From: G963666705 sp963666705
Lineage (GTDB): Bacteria; Pseudomonadota; Alphaproteobacteria; CADEGL01
DNA length: 64,000 nt
Assembly: GCA_963666705.2 (NCBI GenBank)
Contig: CAXXKO010000017.1
Span: 186,001-250,000, forward strand
Direction of reading: 5' to 3'
How positions within the stretch are numbered: position 1 is the stretch's first letter; the number at the start of each line of letters is the position of its first letter. Below are positions 26,037-34,978 of the stretch, one piece after another. Made by a program: the position numbers and the translations under genes. The notes beneath the pieces were generated by a model that worked only from the letters and a program-made list of their open reading frames with translations, did no database searches and had not been told where the DNA came from.

Positions 26037-27002
26037 TCAGGCCGGCGGCACGGTGTGGCTTTCGCCGTGGCGCCGCTCGATCGCGTCCCAGATGTCGCTC
26101 TCCAGCGTCACCCCGTCGAGCCTGTTGATCTCCTGCAGGCCCGTGGGCGAGGTCACGTTGATCTCGGTCATGTAATCGCCGATCACATCGATGCCGACGA
26201 AGATCAGGCCCTTTTCCTGGAGCGCCGGGCCGATGGCCTCGCAGATCTCCCGGTCGCGGGCCGAGAGCGGGCTCTTGCGCGCTTCCCCGCCGGCGTGGAA
26301 GTTGGCGCGGGCCTCGCCGGCCGCGGGAATGCGCGCGACCGCGCCCGCGGCCACACCGTCGACGAGGATGATGCGCTTGTCGCCCTCGCGCACCTCAGGC
26401 AGGTAGCGCTGGACGATGATGGGCTCGCGGTAGAGGTCGGTGAACATCTCCAGGAGCGCGTTGAGGTTCTCGTCCCCGGGCCCGATATGGAAGACGCCGG
26501 CGCCGCCGTTGCCGAACAGCGGCTTCACGATGATGTCCTCGTGCGCCTCGCGGAATTCCACGACCTCGGCCCGGTCCGAGGTAATCAGCGTCGCCGGCAT
26601 GAGGTCGCCGAAATGGGTCACGAACAACTTCTCGGGCGCGTTGCGGACATGGATGGGGTCGTTCACCACCATGGTCTCGGGGTGGATGTGCTCCAGGAGG
26701 TGCGTGGCCGTGATGTAGGCCATGTCGAAGGGCGGATCCTGGCGCATGAGCACGATGTCCATGGTCGCGAGGTCGATGCTCTCGGGCGCGCCCAGGGTGG
26801 CGTGGTTGCCGCGCTCGCGCCGCACCACGAGCGGCCGCGCACGGGCATGGACCCGCCCGCCCTTGAGGGTCATGTCCTGGCGCAGGTAGTGGAACAGGGC
26901 GAAGCCGCGGCGCTGGGCCTCGAGGGCCAGCACGAAGGTGCTGTCGGCATCGATGTCGATGGTCTCGATGGGGTCCATCTGGATGGCGACGGCGAGGCTC
27001 AT
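26037..27002 (-). CDS. gshB: Glutathione synthetase
   Basis: A 321-residue ATP-grasp ligase that joins glycine to gamma-glutamylcysteine. It begins MSLAVAIQMDPIETIDI, the typical start. Hallmarks are MRQDPPFDMAYITATHLLE, IIVKPLFGNGGAGVFHI, RYLPEVREGDKRIILVDG and the C-terminal GIDVIGDYMTEINVTSPTG. Length is normal for proteobacterial GshB. AAGGGAG precedes the ATG. It is followed by the flavin reductase and preceded by a 9-bp tandem repeat tract. Confidence 0.97.
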   Translation of the reverse strand: MSLAVAIQMDPIETIDIDADSTFVLALEAQRRGFALFHYLRQDMTLKGGRVHARARPLVVRRERGNHATLGAPESIDLATMDIVLMRQDPPFDMAYITATHLLEHIHPETMVVNDPIHVRNAPEKLFVTHFGDLMPATLITSDRAEVVEFREAHEDIIVKPLFGNGGAGVFHIGPGDENLNALLEMFTDLYREPIIVQRYLPEVREGDKRIILVDGVAAGAVARIPAAGEARANFHAGGEARKSPLSARDREICEAIGPALQEKGLIFVGIDVIGDYMTEINVTSPTGLQEINRLDGVTLESDIWDAIERRHGESHTVPPA

Positions 27003-27024
27003 CTCGGCTCCCTTGATGGCGGCG

Positions 27025-27060
27025 GTGACGGCCGTGACGGCCGTGACGGCGGTGTCGGCG
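27025..27060. repeat. Four tandem 9-bp units upstream of gshB
   Basis: GTGACGGCC twice, then GTGACGGCG and GTGTCGGCG, between gshB and the SirB1-like gene. It lies in the gshB leader. Copy number could vary by slippage. No function is known. Confidence 0.6.
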
Positions 27061-27133
27061 CGGGCGCGACGTCACTATAGAACGCGCCGGGCTCCTATTG
27101 CCATGGCCCGCGCGCCGCCGAGGGATGCTTGCG

Positions 27134-27967
27134 TCAGTTGATCCGCGTGCGCAGCGCCTGGATCAGGGCCGCGGCCCGGTGGCGGGCGGCGGGCGAATCG
27201 CCGACCGCGATGAATCGCTCGAAGGCCGCGACCGCGGCCATCAGGTTGCCCTGGCGCTCCCGCACCACGCCGGCCTCCCACCACAGGGCGGCCGACCCCG
27301 GCGCCAGGGCGAGCATGCTGTCGATGGCCTCGCCCGCCTTCACCATGTCGCCGGCCTGGAAGCGGCGCAGCTTGATGTTGTTCTGAAGGCGCAGAAGGAC
27401 GTCGCGGTTGCCCACCGGGGCGTAATGCTCCGGGCCCAGCTCCATGGCGTCGCCCGCCATCGCCTTGAGCTTCGCGCGCAACTCCCCGGGGCCGTGCCGG
27501 GTGCCGCGCGCGAAGGGGTCGAGGATGGCGCGCTCGCCGGCTACCTCGAGGCGCACCATGAAATGGCCGGGAAAGGCGAGCCCGGCCATGTGCCAGCCCT
27601 GGGCCCGGCCGGCATGGAGGTAGAGGATGCCGAGGGCGACCGGCAGGCCCTTGCGCCGGTCGATGACCCGCATCAGGTTGGCGTTCTGCAAGTCGTCGTA
27701 GGTCAGGTGGTCGCCGTCGTAGCCATGGCACTCGAACAGGGTCTCGTTGAGGGCGGCGATGCGATCCTCGATACCGTTCCCGTCGCTGGCCCGGTGCGCC
27801 GCCACGTCCGCCGCCAATGCCGCGAGGTGCTCGCGGTAACGCGCCAGGCCCACGCGCGGCCGGTCGAGCGCCGCGAGGGCCAGTGCGCCCTCGGCCAGGT
27901 CGATCTCTTCATCGGGCTTGGCGCCGATGAGGCCGAGGATGTGCTCGGCTTCGGCCCGGGTATTCAT
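27134..27967 (-). CDS. SirB1-family protein (transglutaminase-like/TPR)
   Basis: A 277-residue protein of the SirB1/DUF1347 type. The N-terminal half resembles a transglutaminase-like fold (NANLMRVIDRRKGLPVALGI, GLAFPGHFMVRL). The C-terminal half is TPR-like (NNIKLRRFQAGDMVKAGEAI, ALWWEAGVVRERQGNLMAAV). The family is widespread but its biochemical role is unknown. Its start overlaps the stop of the BON lipoprotein gene by ATGA (27964-27967), so the two are translationally coupled. Confidence 0.85.
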   Translation of the reverse strand: MNTRAEAEHILGLIGAKPDEEIDLAEGALALAALDRPRVGLARYREHLAALAADVAAHRASDGNGIEDRIAALNETLFECHGYDGDHLTYDDLQNANLMRVIDRRKGLPVALGILYLHAGRAQGWHMAGLAFPGHFMVRLEVAGERAILDPFARGTRHGPGELRAKLKAMAGDAMELGPEHYAPVGNRDVLLRLQNNIKLRRFQAGDMVKAGEAIDSMLALAPGSAALWWEAGVVRERQGNLMAAVAAFERFIAVGDSPAARHRAAALIQALRTRIN

Positions 27968-28572
27968 GACGGGCTCGGCGGCGGCTCGCGCAGGCGCACG
28001 TAACTCACGATATTGCGCACCCGGCCCAGGGTGCGGGCGTGGCCGCGAACCCGGGCCAGCTCGGCCTCGTCCTGGGCGACGCCGGTCAGGTAGACGATGC
28101 CGTTGACCGTATCGATGTTGTAGTTGAGCGAGTTCACCTGGGCGTCGAACAGGAGCTTCCGGCGCAGGCTCACGGTGATCCAGAAGTCGCGGAGATCATC
28201 GACGACTCCGCTCTCGTCCTCGATCTGGATCTCGTCGTTTACCTCGCGCACGCCATCCACCTGCCAGGTGAGGCGGACCGCCTGGATGCGCGTCTCGGGA
28301 TAGCGCACGGCGCCGGTCAGCAGGACGCGGCCCTCGACCACCGAGGTCGTGAGCTTGCGGAACATGGCGAGGTCGTGCTCGGCCCAGGCGTAGTTGATCT
28401 GGCCCTTGATCCAGGCATCGTCCGCGGCGTCGCCCATGTCCCGCTCCTGGGCCGCGGCCGTGCCGGCGGTGGCGCCCGCGCCGACAACGACACCGGCCGG
28501 CGAACAGGCCGCCATGGCCGTAAGGAGGGTGAGCGCGGCAAGGGCGCGGACGGCGGCCGCCAGCCGGGTCAC
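27964..28572 (-). CDS. BON-domain lipoprotein
   Basis: A 202-residue lipoprotein. A signal peptide (about 1-21) ends in the lipobox TAMAAC, so Cys22 should be acylated. Two BON domains follow, at about residues 50-115 and 125-195, including VEGRVLLTGAVRYPETRIQA and VNGIVYLTGVAQDEAELARV. BON proteins such as DolP bind phospholipid and help maintain the outer membrane. The start is GTG with AAGGACGG upstream. The gene order rsmI-yraN-BON lipoprotein matches the yraN-dolP neighbourhood of other proteobacteria. Confidence 0.88.
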   Translation of the reverse strand: MTRLAAAVRALAALTLLTAMAACSPAGVVVGAGATAGTAAAQERDMGDAADDAWIKGQINYAWAEHDLAMFRKLTTSVVEGRVLLTGAVRYPETRIQAVRLTWQVDGVREVNDEIQIEDESGVVDDLRDFWITVSLRRKLLFDAQVNSLNYNIDTVNGIVYLTGVAQDEAELARVRGHARTLGRVRNIVSYVRLREPPPSPS

Positions 28573-28621
28573 GTTCGAGCCGTCCTTCGTGGCATCTCTT
28601 CCATGGTTGATTAAGTAGCGC

Positions 28622-28987
28622 TTATGCCTCGGGCCGCCAAGCGTCCGTCAGATGGACCGGCAGCCGCCCCGGCGCGACCAGCATGGCATCGAAGCGCACC
28701 GAGAGCCGGGCGAGCTCCGGCCGCTCCTGGAGCAGGCGGGCCGCCGCCCTCTCGATCCGGGCCTTCTGGCGCGGCGTGATGGCCCAGGCGGCGTCGGCGA
28801 TCGTGGGCCGCGCCTTGACCTCGATGAGGGCCAGGGTGGCGCCGCGCCGGGCCACGATGTCGATCTCGCCCGGCGCCGTGCGATAGCCGCGCACCAGGAT
28901 GCGGTACCCGCGCAGGCGCAGCCACCAGGCGCAGAGCGTCTCCGCATGCCGCCCCAGCCGATAGGCGCCGCGCCGGTCCCGCGCCAT
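28622..28987 (-). CDS. yraN: YraN-family putative endonuclease (UPF0102)
   Basis: A 121-residue protein with the restriction-endonuclease-like core of the UPF0102 family: GRHAETLCAWWLRLRGYRIL, APGEIDIVARRGATLALIEV, then KAR. The D-(E)x-K set (EID...EVK) is intact. Its ATG shares one base with the rsmI stop (28987), giving tight coupling. The role is not firmly established; it is often linked to recombination or DNA uptake. Confidence 0.9.
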   Translation of the reverse strand: MARDRRGAYRLGRHAETLCAWWLRLRGYRILVRGYRTAPGEIDIVARRGATLALIEVKARPTIADAAWAITPRQKARIERAAARLLQERPELARLSVRFDAMLVAPGRLPVHLTDAWRPEA

Positions 28988-29883
28988 CAGGCACCGTCCT
29001 TACCGCCCTCGCGGCGCGCGAGCGCCCGCGCGTAGACGGCCTTGCGCGGCGCCCCCGTGGCCGCCGCGACGGCATCGACCGCGTCGCGCAGGCTCTCCCC
29101 CTCCAGGGCCCGGCCCAGCAGGCGGTCGATCTCGTCCTGGTCCGTCGCCGCCGGCGCGGCAGGCGGGCCGACGACGACCACGACCTCGCCCTTGGGGGGG
29201 CCCTCGGCGCCGTACTGGGCGGCGAGCGCGGGGAGCGTCCCGCGCCGAACCTCCTCGTGGAGCTTGGTGAGCTCGCGGCACACGGCGGCCTCGCGCGGGC
29301 CCAGCACTTCGGCCATGTCGGCGAGGGACGCGGCCAGCCGGCGCGGGGACTCGAAAAAGATCAGGCTCACCCGCACCGCCGCGATGTCCGCCAACGCCGA
29401 TTTGCGCTGCCCGGGGCGCGGGGGCAGGAAGCCCGCGAAGAGGAAGCGGTCGGTCGGCAGGCCCGAGACGGCGAGCGCGGCGAGGGGTGCCGAGGGGCCG
29501 GGCGCCGTCGTCACGGGCACGCCCTGGGCGATGGCGGCGCGCACCAGCTTGTAGCCGGGGTCGGAGATCAGCGGCGTGCCCGCGTCCGAGACCAGCGCCA
29601 CCCGCTCGCCCCGCAACAGCCGGGCGAGGAGCGCCGGCCGCGCCCGCTCCGCGTTGTGCTCGTGATAGGGGGTGAGGGGGGAGCCGATGCCGTGGGCGCG
29701 GAGGAGCTTGGCCGTGGTCCGCGTATCCTCGCACGCGATGACGTCCGCTTCCTCCAGCATGGTGGCGGCGCGCGCCGTGATGTCCGCGAGGTTGCCGATC
29801 GGCGTGGCGACGACGGCGAGCCCGGCCCACCGTTTACTTCGGGCCACCGGGTCACTAGTTTCTTGAGCTGTATTTTCCCTCAC
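28987..29883 (-). CDS. rsmI: 16S rRNA (cytidine1402-2'-O)-methyltransferase RsmI
   Basis: A 298-residue tetrapyrrole-methylase-fold RNA methyltransferase. Motifs are LAVVATPIGNLADITARA, the SAM-site segment VALVSDAGTPLISDPGYKLV, and VTTAPGPSAPLAALAVSGLP. It methylates the ribose of C1402 in 16S rRNA. The start is GTG 29883, since no ATG lies between the upstream stop-free stretch and the conserved core; upstream sequence overlaps the divergent lipoprotein gene. The lppC-type gene starts only 13 bp away on the other strand, so the two promoters must overlap the opposing coding regions. Confidence 0.95.
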   Translation of the reverse strand: MRENTAQETSDPVARSKRWAGLAVVATPIGNLADITARAATMLEEADVIACEDTRTTAKLLRAHGIGSPLTPYHEHNAERARPALLARLLRGERVALVSDAGTPLISDPGYKLVRAAIAQGVPVTTAPGPSAPLAALAVSGLPTDRFLFAGFLPPRPGQRKSALADIAAVRVSLIFFESPRRLAASLADMAEVLGPREAAVCRELTKLHEEVRRGTLPALAAQYGAEGPPKGEVVVVVGPPAAPAATDQDEIDRLLGRALEGESLRDAVDAVAAATGAPRKAVYARALARREGGKDGA

Positions 29884-29896
29884 GCCGGAGCTTCCA

Positions 29897-31264
29897 TTGC
29901 GCCGCGCCGCGATTCCATCGAGCCATTCGCCGCTTGGCCCGGCCATCGGCCTCGTGGCATTGCTCGCGAGCGTCCTGGCCGCGTGTGCGGCCGACGTCAC
30001 ACTACCGGAGCAGGCGGCCCAGGTCCAAGCCGGCCAGCCGGCCGCCGCGGACGCGCCGCCCGCGCCGGGCACCTTGCCGCCCCCGCCGCCGCCGGGGGGC
30101 GCCGTGCCGCCGCCCAGGATCGACCCCGACGGCCCCGTCCGCGTGGCGCTCCTCCTGCCGCTCACCGGCTCCCATGCCCAGATCGGCCGGGACATGATCG
30201 ATGCCGCTCAGTTGGCCCTCTTCGATCTGGCGGACGAGCGCTTCGTGCTGATGCCGCGCGACACCGGGGGCACGCCCGACGGCGCCGCCCGCGCCGCCCG
30301 CGGCGCGCTCCGGGAGGGCGCCTCGCTGATCGTCGGTCCCCTGCTCGCATCCTCGGTCGAAGGCGTGGCCGAGCAGGCGCGCGCGGTCGGCGTCCGCGTT
30401 ATCTCCTTCTCGACCGACCGCAACGTGGCCGGGAACGGTGTCTTCGTCATGGGGTTCCTGCCCGAGACCCAGATACTGCGGGTGGTGAGCTTCGCCCGCA
30501 CCCAGGGCCTCTCGCGCTTCGCCATCCTGGCCCCGGCCACGCCCTACGGTCAGACCGTGATGCGGGCGCTCGAGGGCGCCACGACCCTGAACAACGCCGA
30601 GCTGACTGGCGTCACCTACTACCCGGCGACCGGCGACGCGACCGAGATCGTGCGGGAATTCGCCCTCTACGACGAACGCCGCCGGGCGATGGAAGCCCAG
30701 CGCGCGCAGCTGATCGGCAATGAGGACGAGATCTCGCAGCAAGCCCTCACCCTCCTCAAGCTGCGCGAGACCGTGGGCGAGCTGCCGTACGACGCGGTCC
30801 TCCTGCCCGATGGTGGCCCGCGTCTCCTCGCCATCTCGCCGCTCCTGCCCTATTACGACATCGACCCGGCCGAGGTGCGCTTGCTCGGCACCGGCCAGTG
30901 GGACGATCCCGCCGTGCGCCTCGAGCCGGCGTTGCGCGGCGGCTGGTTCGCCGCCCCCCTGCCCGAGGCCCGGGCGCGGTTCGAGGAGCGCTTCGATGCC
31001 GCCTACGGCCGCACGCCCGTGCGCCTCGCGACCCTGGCCTACGATGGCACCGCCCTCGCCGCCGTCCTCGCGCGCGCCGAGGGCGGCCCGGATTTCAGCA
31101 TCCAGGCACTGGCCTCGCCCAACGGCTATGCCGGCCAGGATGGCATTTTCCGCTTCCGCCAGGACGGGGTGGTGGAGCGGGGCCTCGCCGTGCTCGAAGT
31201 GCGGCGCGACGGCTTTCTCGTCGTCGACCCACCGCCCTCGTCCTTCCAGCCCGCCACCAACTGA
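29897..31264 (+). CDS. LppC/LpoA-type lipoprotein (penicillin-binding protein activator)
   Basis: A 455-residue lipoprotein. A signal peptide ends in SVLAAC, the lipobox, near residues 25-30. A proline-rich linker (about 50-75) leads to a periplasmic-binding-protein fold beginning VRVALLLPLTGSHAQIGRDM. E. coli LpoA, of this family, activates PBP1A from the outer membrane. The alphaproteobacterial form lacks the TPR domain, as here. The start is TTG 29897. The divergent rsmI arrangement is the conserved one. PBP activation is inferred from the family. Confidence 0.88.
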   Translation: MRRAAIPSSHSPLGPAIGLVALLASVLAACAADVTLPEQAAQVQAGQPAAADAPPAPGTLPPPPPPGGAVPPPRIDPDGPVRVALLLPLTGSHAQIGRDMIDAAQLALFDLADERFVLMPRDTGGTPDGAARAARGALREGASLIVGPLLASSVEGVAEQARAVGVRVISFSTDRNVAGNGVFVMGFLPETQILRVVSFARTQGLSRFAILAPATPYGQTVMRALEGATTLNNAELTGVTYYPATGDATEIVREFALYDERRRAMEAQRAQLIGNEDEISQQALTLLKLRETVGELPYDAVLLPDGGPRLLAISPLLPYYDIDPAEVRLLGTGQWDDPAVRLEPALRGGWFAAPLPEARARFEERFDAAYGRTPVRLATLAYDGTALAAVLARAEGGPDFSIQALASPNGYAGQDGIFRFRQDGVVERGLAVLEVRRDGFLVVDPPPSSFQPATN

Positions 31265-31275
31265 ACGGCCGAACC

Positions 31276-32436
31276 TCACGCCAGGAGGGCGCGGAGCACG
31301 GCGTCGAGGCGCTGGCGGCCCGCCGGCGTGGCGCGCAGGCGCCGGTCATCGGCGTCGAGGAAGCCACCATCGACGAGCGCCGCGAGGGCTCCCGAATCGA
31401 GAGCCGCGTCGAGCGCGGTGCCCGTCTCGGCGCGGAAGCGCTCCCGGCTCACGCCCTCGGCGAGGCGCAGGCCCATCATCAGCATCTCCTCGCCGCGCGC
31501 CGCGGGCGAGAGGGTCGCGCGCCCCTCCGTGCCGTGGCCGCTTGCTTCCACCGCTTCGAGCCAGCGCCGCGGATTGCGGGTCTGGTGGGTGGCGGATTTG
31601 GACCCGCCGACAGTGACGCGCCCGTGCGCGCCGGGGCCGATACCGAGGTAATCCTGATAGCGCCAATAGGCCAGGTTGTGCCGGGACTGGCCGCCGGGGC
31701 GGGCGTGATTGGAGATCTCGTAGGCATCGAAGCCCGCGCCCGCGAGCACGTCCTGGGTGATCTCGTAGAGCCCCCCGGCCGCCTCGTCGCCCGGCATGGG
31801 GAGGTGGCCGCGCTCGTGGGCCGAGCCGAAGGCGGTGCCGGCCTCGATGGTGAGCTGGTAGAGGGAGATATGCTCGCCCGCGCGCTGGACCGCCTCGGCG
31901 AGCTCGCGCCGCCAATCCTCGGCACCCTGGCCGGGCCGGGCGTAGATGAGGTCGAAGCTCAGGCGCTCGAAGCGCCGGCGCCCTTCCTCGAGGGCGTGAA
32001 GCGCGGCGGCCCGGTCGTGCGCGCGGCCCAGGAAAGCGAGGGCGCGGTCGTCGAGGGACTGGATGCCGAGGGAGAGGCGGCTCACGCCGGCCGCGCGGTA
32101 ATCGGCGAACCGCCCCACGTCGCGCGGGTCGGGATTGGCCTCCAGGGTGATTTCGACGCTGGGTGACATCGCCCACCGCGCGCCCACGCGGTCGAGAACG
32201 GCCGCGACCGTGTCCGCGGCCATGAGCGAGGGCGTCCCGCCGCCAAAATAGATGCTCGACACCTCGCGCCCCTCGGCCTCGCCGGCGAAATGGTCGATCT
32301 CGGCGCACAGGGCGCGGCGCCACCGGCTGTGGTCCACGTCCCGCCTGATATGGACGTTGAAGTCGCAATAGGGGCACTTCACCCGGCAGAACGGCCAGTG
32401 GACATAGATGGCGAGCGGCCCATGGCCCCCGGGCAC
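31276..32436 (-). CDS. hemW: Radical SAM heme chaperone HemW
   Basis: A 386-residue radical SAM protein. It has CRVKCPYCDFNVH, the CxxxCxxC cluster motif with the extra F typical of HemN/HemW, and then IYFGGGTPSLMA. HemW lacks coproporphyrinogen oxidase activity and delivers heme to membrane targets. Size (below 400 residues) and the rdgB neighbourhood favour HemW over HemN. The start is GTG 32436, four bases after the rdgB stop, with GGAGGG placed in the rdgB 3' end. It is the last gene of the rph-rdgB-hemW operon. Confidence 0.93.
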   Translation of the reverse strand: MPGGHGPLAIYVHWPFCRVKCPYCDFNVHIRRDVDHSRWRRALCAEIDHFAGEAEGREVSSIYFGGGTPSLMAADTVAAVLDRVGARWAMSPSVEITLEANPDPRDVGRFADYRAAGVSRLSLGIQSLDDRALAFLGRAHDRAAALHALEEGRRRFERLSFDLIYARPGQGAEDWRRELAEAVQRAGEHISLYQLTIEAGTAFGSAHERGHLPMPGDEAAGGLYEITQDVLAGAGFDAYEISNHARPGGQSRHNLAYWRYQDYLGIGPGAHGRVTVGGSKSATHQTRNPRRWLEAVEASGHGTEGRATLSPAARGEEMLMMGLRLAEGVSRERFRAETGTALDAALDSGALAALVDGGFLDADDRRLRATPAGRQRLDAVLRALLA

Positions 32437-32440
32437 GGCC

Positions 32441-33040
32441 TCACCCTCCGAAGCAGGCCGCGCGCAGCTTCGCGAACGCCCGGGCGCGGTGACTGATGGC
32501 GTCCTTCTCTCGTTCGTCCATCTCGCCGAAGGTCTGCGTGTGCCCGTCGGGGACGAAGATCGGGTCGTAGCCGAAGCCGCGGTCGCCGCGCGGCGGCCAG
32601 ACCAGCGTCCCATGGGCCCCACCCTCGAAGGCCTCCACATGGCCGTCGGGCCAGGCCAGGGCCAGGGCGCAGACGAAGTGGGCGCGCCGATCGGCCCCGT
32701 CGCCGAGCTGCTCGCTCACCCGCGCCATGGCTTGGCCGAAATCCCGCTCCGACCCCGCCCAACGGGCCGAGTTGATGCCGGGGGCGCCGTCCAGGGCCGG
32801 GACCACGAGGCCCGAATCGTCGGCCAGGGCCGGGCACCGCGCACCGTCGGCCGCTGCCCGGGCCTTGATGGCGGCATTCTCGGCGAAATCGCGGCCGGTC
32901 TCCGCGGGCTCGGGCAGGCCGAGCGCGGCCGCCGAGACGGCCGCGATCCCGAACGGCGCCAACAGCGCGCCGATCTCCCGCACCTTCCCGCTATTGTGGC
33001 TGGCGATCGCCAGCCTGGCGCCGGCGAGGCGGCGGCTCAT
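32441..33040 (-). CDS. rdgB: dITP/XTP pyrophosphatase (RdgB/HAM1)
   Basis: A 199-residue nucleotide-sanitising enzyme that hydrolyses dITP and XTP. Motifs are LAIASHNSGKVREI near the N terminus, LADDSGLVVPALDGAPG, and GDRGFGYDPIFVPDG followed by KDAISHRARAF. All family signature residues are present. It overlaps the rph stop by ATGA (33037-33040) and is followed by hemW after 4 bp. Confidence 0.97.
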   Translation of the reverse strand: MSRRLAGARLAIASHNSGKVREIGALLAPFGIAAVSAAALGLPEPAETGRDFAENAAIKARAAADGARCPALADDSGLVVPALDGAPGINSARWAGSERDFGQAMARVSEQLGDGADRRAHFVCALALAWPDGHVEAFEGGAHGTLVWPPRGDRGFGYDPIFVPDGHTQTFGEMDEREKDAISHRARAFAKLRAACFGG

Positions 33041-33756
33041 GCCGGTGCGAGCGCCGCGCGCTGCAAGGCGCCGAGCTCGGCCACGCCCTTCTTCGCCAGT
33101 GTCAGCATGGCACCGAATTCGCCCTCGGAGAAAGGCGCCTCCTCCGCCGCGGCCTGGATCTCGACGATTCCGCCGGTTGCCGTCATGACGAAGTTCGCGT
33201 CCGTCGAGGCGCCCGAATCCTCCTCATAATCGAGGTCGAGCACGGCGGCGCCCGCGACGATGCCGCAGGAGATGGCGGCGACTTGGCCGCGGATCGGCAC
33301 CCGGTCGAGGAGGCCGGCCCGGATCAGGTGCTGGAAAGCCAGGTGAAGCGCCACATAGCTACCGGTGATGGCCGCCGTCCGCGTGCCGCCGTCGGCCTGG
33401 AGGACGTCGCAGTCGATGCGGATCTGACGCTCGCCGAAGCCCTCGAGGTCGGTGAGGGCGCGCAGGCTGCGCCCGATCAGGCGCTGGATCTCCTGGCTGC
33501 GGCCGGTCTGCTTGCCGCGCACGGCCTCGCGGTCGGTGCGGCTGTGGGTGGAGCGCGGCAACATGCCGTATTCCGCCGTCACCCATCCCCGGCCCGTCTT
33601 GCGCAGGAAACGCGGCACCCGCTCCTCGACGCTCGCCGCGCACAGCACCTGGGTGTCGCCGAACCGAACGAGGCACGATCCCTCGGCGTATTTGGCGGTG
33701 CCGGGCTCGAGGGTGACCGGCCGCATCTCGTCCGGGGCGCGGCCCGATGGGCGCAT
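33037..33756 (-). CDS. rph: Ribonuclease PH
   Basis: A 239-residue phosphorolytic 3'-5' exoribonuclease that trims tRNA precursors. It begins MRPSGRAPDEMRPVTLEPG, with AEYGMLPRSTHSRTDREAVR and the conserved RSLRALTDLEGFGERQIRID. Length is normal. ATG 33756 follows GGAGGAAAGG. It diverges from hrcA with a 146-bp shared promoter region, an arrangement common in alphaproteobacteria. Confidence 0.97.
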   Translation of the reverse strand: MRPSGRAPDEMRPVTLEPGTAKYAEGSCLVRFGDTQVLCAASVEERVPRFLRKTGRGWVTAEYGMLPRSTHSRTDREAVRGKQTGRSQEIQRLIGRSLRALTDLEGFGERQIRIDCDVLQADGGTRTAAITGSYVALHLAFQHLIRAGLLDRVPIRGQVAAISCGIVAGAAVLDLDYEEDSGASTDANFVMTATGGIVEIQAAAEEAPFSEGEFGAMLTLAKKGVAELGALQRAALAPA

Positions 33757-33902
33757 GTTGCGTTCCTTTCCTCCTGCTGGCCTCGTTTCCGCGGGGCGGG
33801 GCGGGGCGAAGCTATCGCGCGGCGAGGGCGGCGTCCAGCCGCTCCCGCCTTGATGCGCCGCGGCCCCGTTACTACATTCCAATCCACACGAGGAGTGGAG
33901 CC

Positions 33903-34967
33903 ATGAAGCCGCTGGTATTCGGGCAGTCGTCGCCGATCACCGAGCTCAACGAACGGTCGCGGGAGATATTTCGCCGCGTCGTCGACGGCTATTTCGAGAC
34001 CGGCGAGCCGGTGGGCTCGCGCACCATCTCGCGTCAGCCGGGCGTCGACGTCTCCGCCGCCACCATCCGCAACGTCATGGCCGACCTCGAGGAGGCCGGC
34101 CTGCTCTTCGCCCCGCACACCTCCGCCGGCCGGTTGCCGACCGAGGCGGGCCTGCGCCTCTTCGTCGACGGCTTGCTGGAGATCGGCGCCCTCTCCGACG
34201 GCGAGCGCGCCGACATCGACAGCAAATGCGGCGCCGCCGGCCGCAGCCTCAACCAGGTCATCGAGGAGATGTCGGGCCTGCTGTCGGGCCTGTCGCACTG
34301 CGCCGGCCTCGTCCTGGCGCCCCGACTCGAGCGTAGCCTCAAGCATATCGAGTTCGTCTCCCTTTCGCCCGGCCGCGCGCTCGTGGTGCTGGTGACCGAG
34401 GACGGCATGGTCGAGAACCGGGTCGTCGAGGTGCCGCTGGGGCTGCCGCCCTCGGGCCTGACCCAGGCGGCCAACTACGTGAACGCGCGGCTCATGGGCC
34501 GGACGGTCGTGGAGGCGCGCGCGGCGATCGCGGACGAGCTCGAGACCCAGCGGGCCCAGATCGACGGCCTTTCGGCCCAGGTCGTCGAGGCGGGCCTCGC
34601 CAGCTGGGCCAATGACGAGGCCGGTGGCACCCTGATCGTGCGCGGACAGGCCAACCTCCTCGACGACGTGACCGTGCCCGCCGATCTCGAGCGCATCCGC
34701 ACCCTCTTCGTGGCGCTCGAGACCAAGGAGGCGAGCATCCACCTGCTGGACGCGGTGAACAAGGCCGAGGGGGTGCAGATCTATATCGGCGCCGAGAACG
34801 AGCTGTTCGGCCTCACCGGCTGCTCGATGGTCATAGCGCCCTATGCCAACCGCCACGGCCATCTCGTCGGAGCGATCGGGGTCATCGGGCCCACGCGCAT
34901 CAATTATGCCCGCATCGTGCCCATGGTGGACTACACCGCCAGGGTGATCGAGCGGCTGATCGGATAA
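33903..34967 (+). CDS. hrcA: Heat-inducible transcription repressor HrcA
   Basis: A 354-residue HrcA. The winged-helix domain (about 20-90) includes EPVGSRTISRQPGVDVSAAT and IRNVMADLEEAGLL. The GAF-like domain follows, and the C-terminal GLTGCSMVIAPYANRHGHLV is typical. HrcA represses chaperone genes through CIRCE operators. I see no CIRCE (TTAGCACTC inverted) upstream of hrcA, grpE or dnaK here. A CTTG at 33849 and a CTACAT at 33872 resemble a sigma-32 promoter, but with 19-bp spacing. It is followed by grpE after 11 bp. Confidence 0.95.
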   Translation: MKPLVFGQSSPITELNERSREIFRRVVDGYFETGEPVGSRTISRQPGVDVSAATIRNVMADLEEAGLLFAPHTSAGRLPTEAGLRLFVDGLLEIGALSDGERADIDSKCGAAGRSLNQVIEEMSGLLSGLSHCAGLVLAPRLERSLKHIEFVSLSPGRALVVLVTEDGMVENRVVEVPLGLPPSGLTQAANYVNARLMGRTVVEARAAIADELETQRAQIDGLSAQVVEAGLASWANDEAGGTLIVRGQANLLDDVTVPADLERIRTLFVALETKEASIHLLDAVNKAEGVQIYIGAENELFGLTGCSMVIAPYANRHGHLVGAIGVIGPTRINYARIVPMVDYTARVIERLIG

Positions 34968-34978
34968 CGGACGGAGCC

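Noticed and set aside
27964..31264. A novel envelope gene island
   Set aside because: The BON lipoprotein, yraN, rsmI and lppC-type order is a conserved proteobacterial neighbourhood.
33849..33877. Sigma-32 promoter before hrcA
   Set aside because: CTTG and CTACAT are present but 19 bp apart, longer than the usual spacing, and the -10 match is weak.
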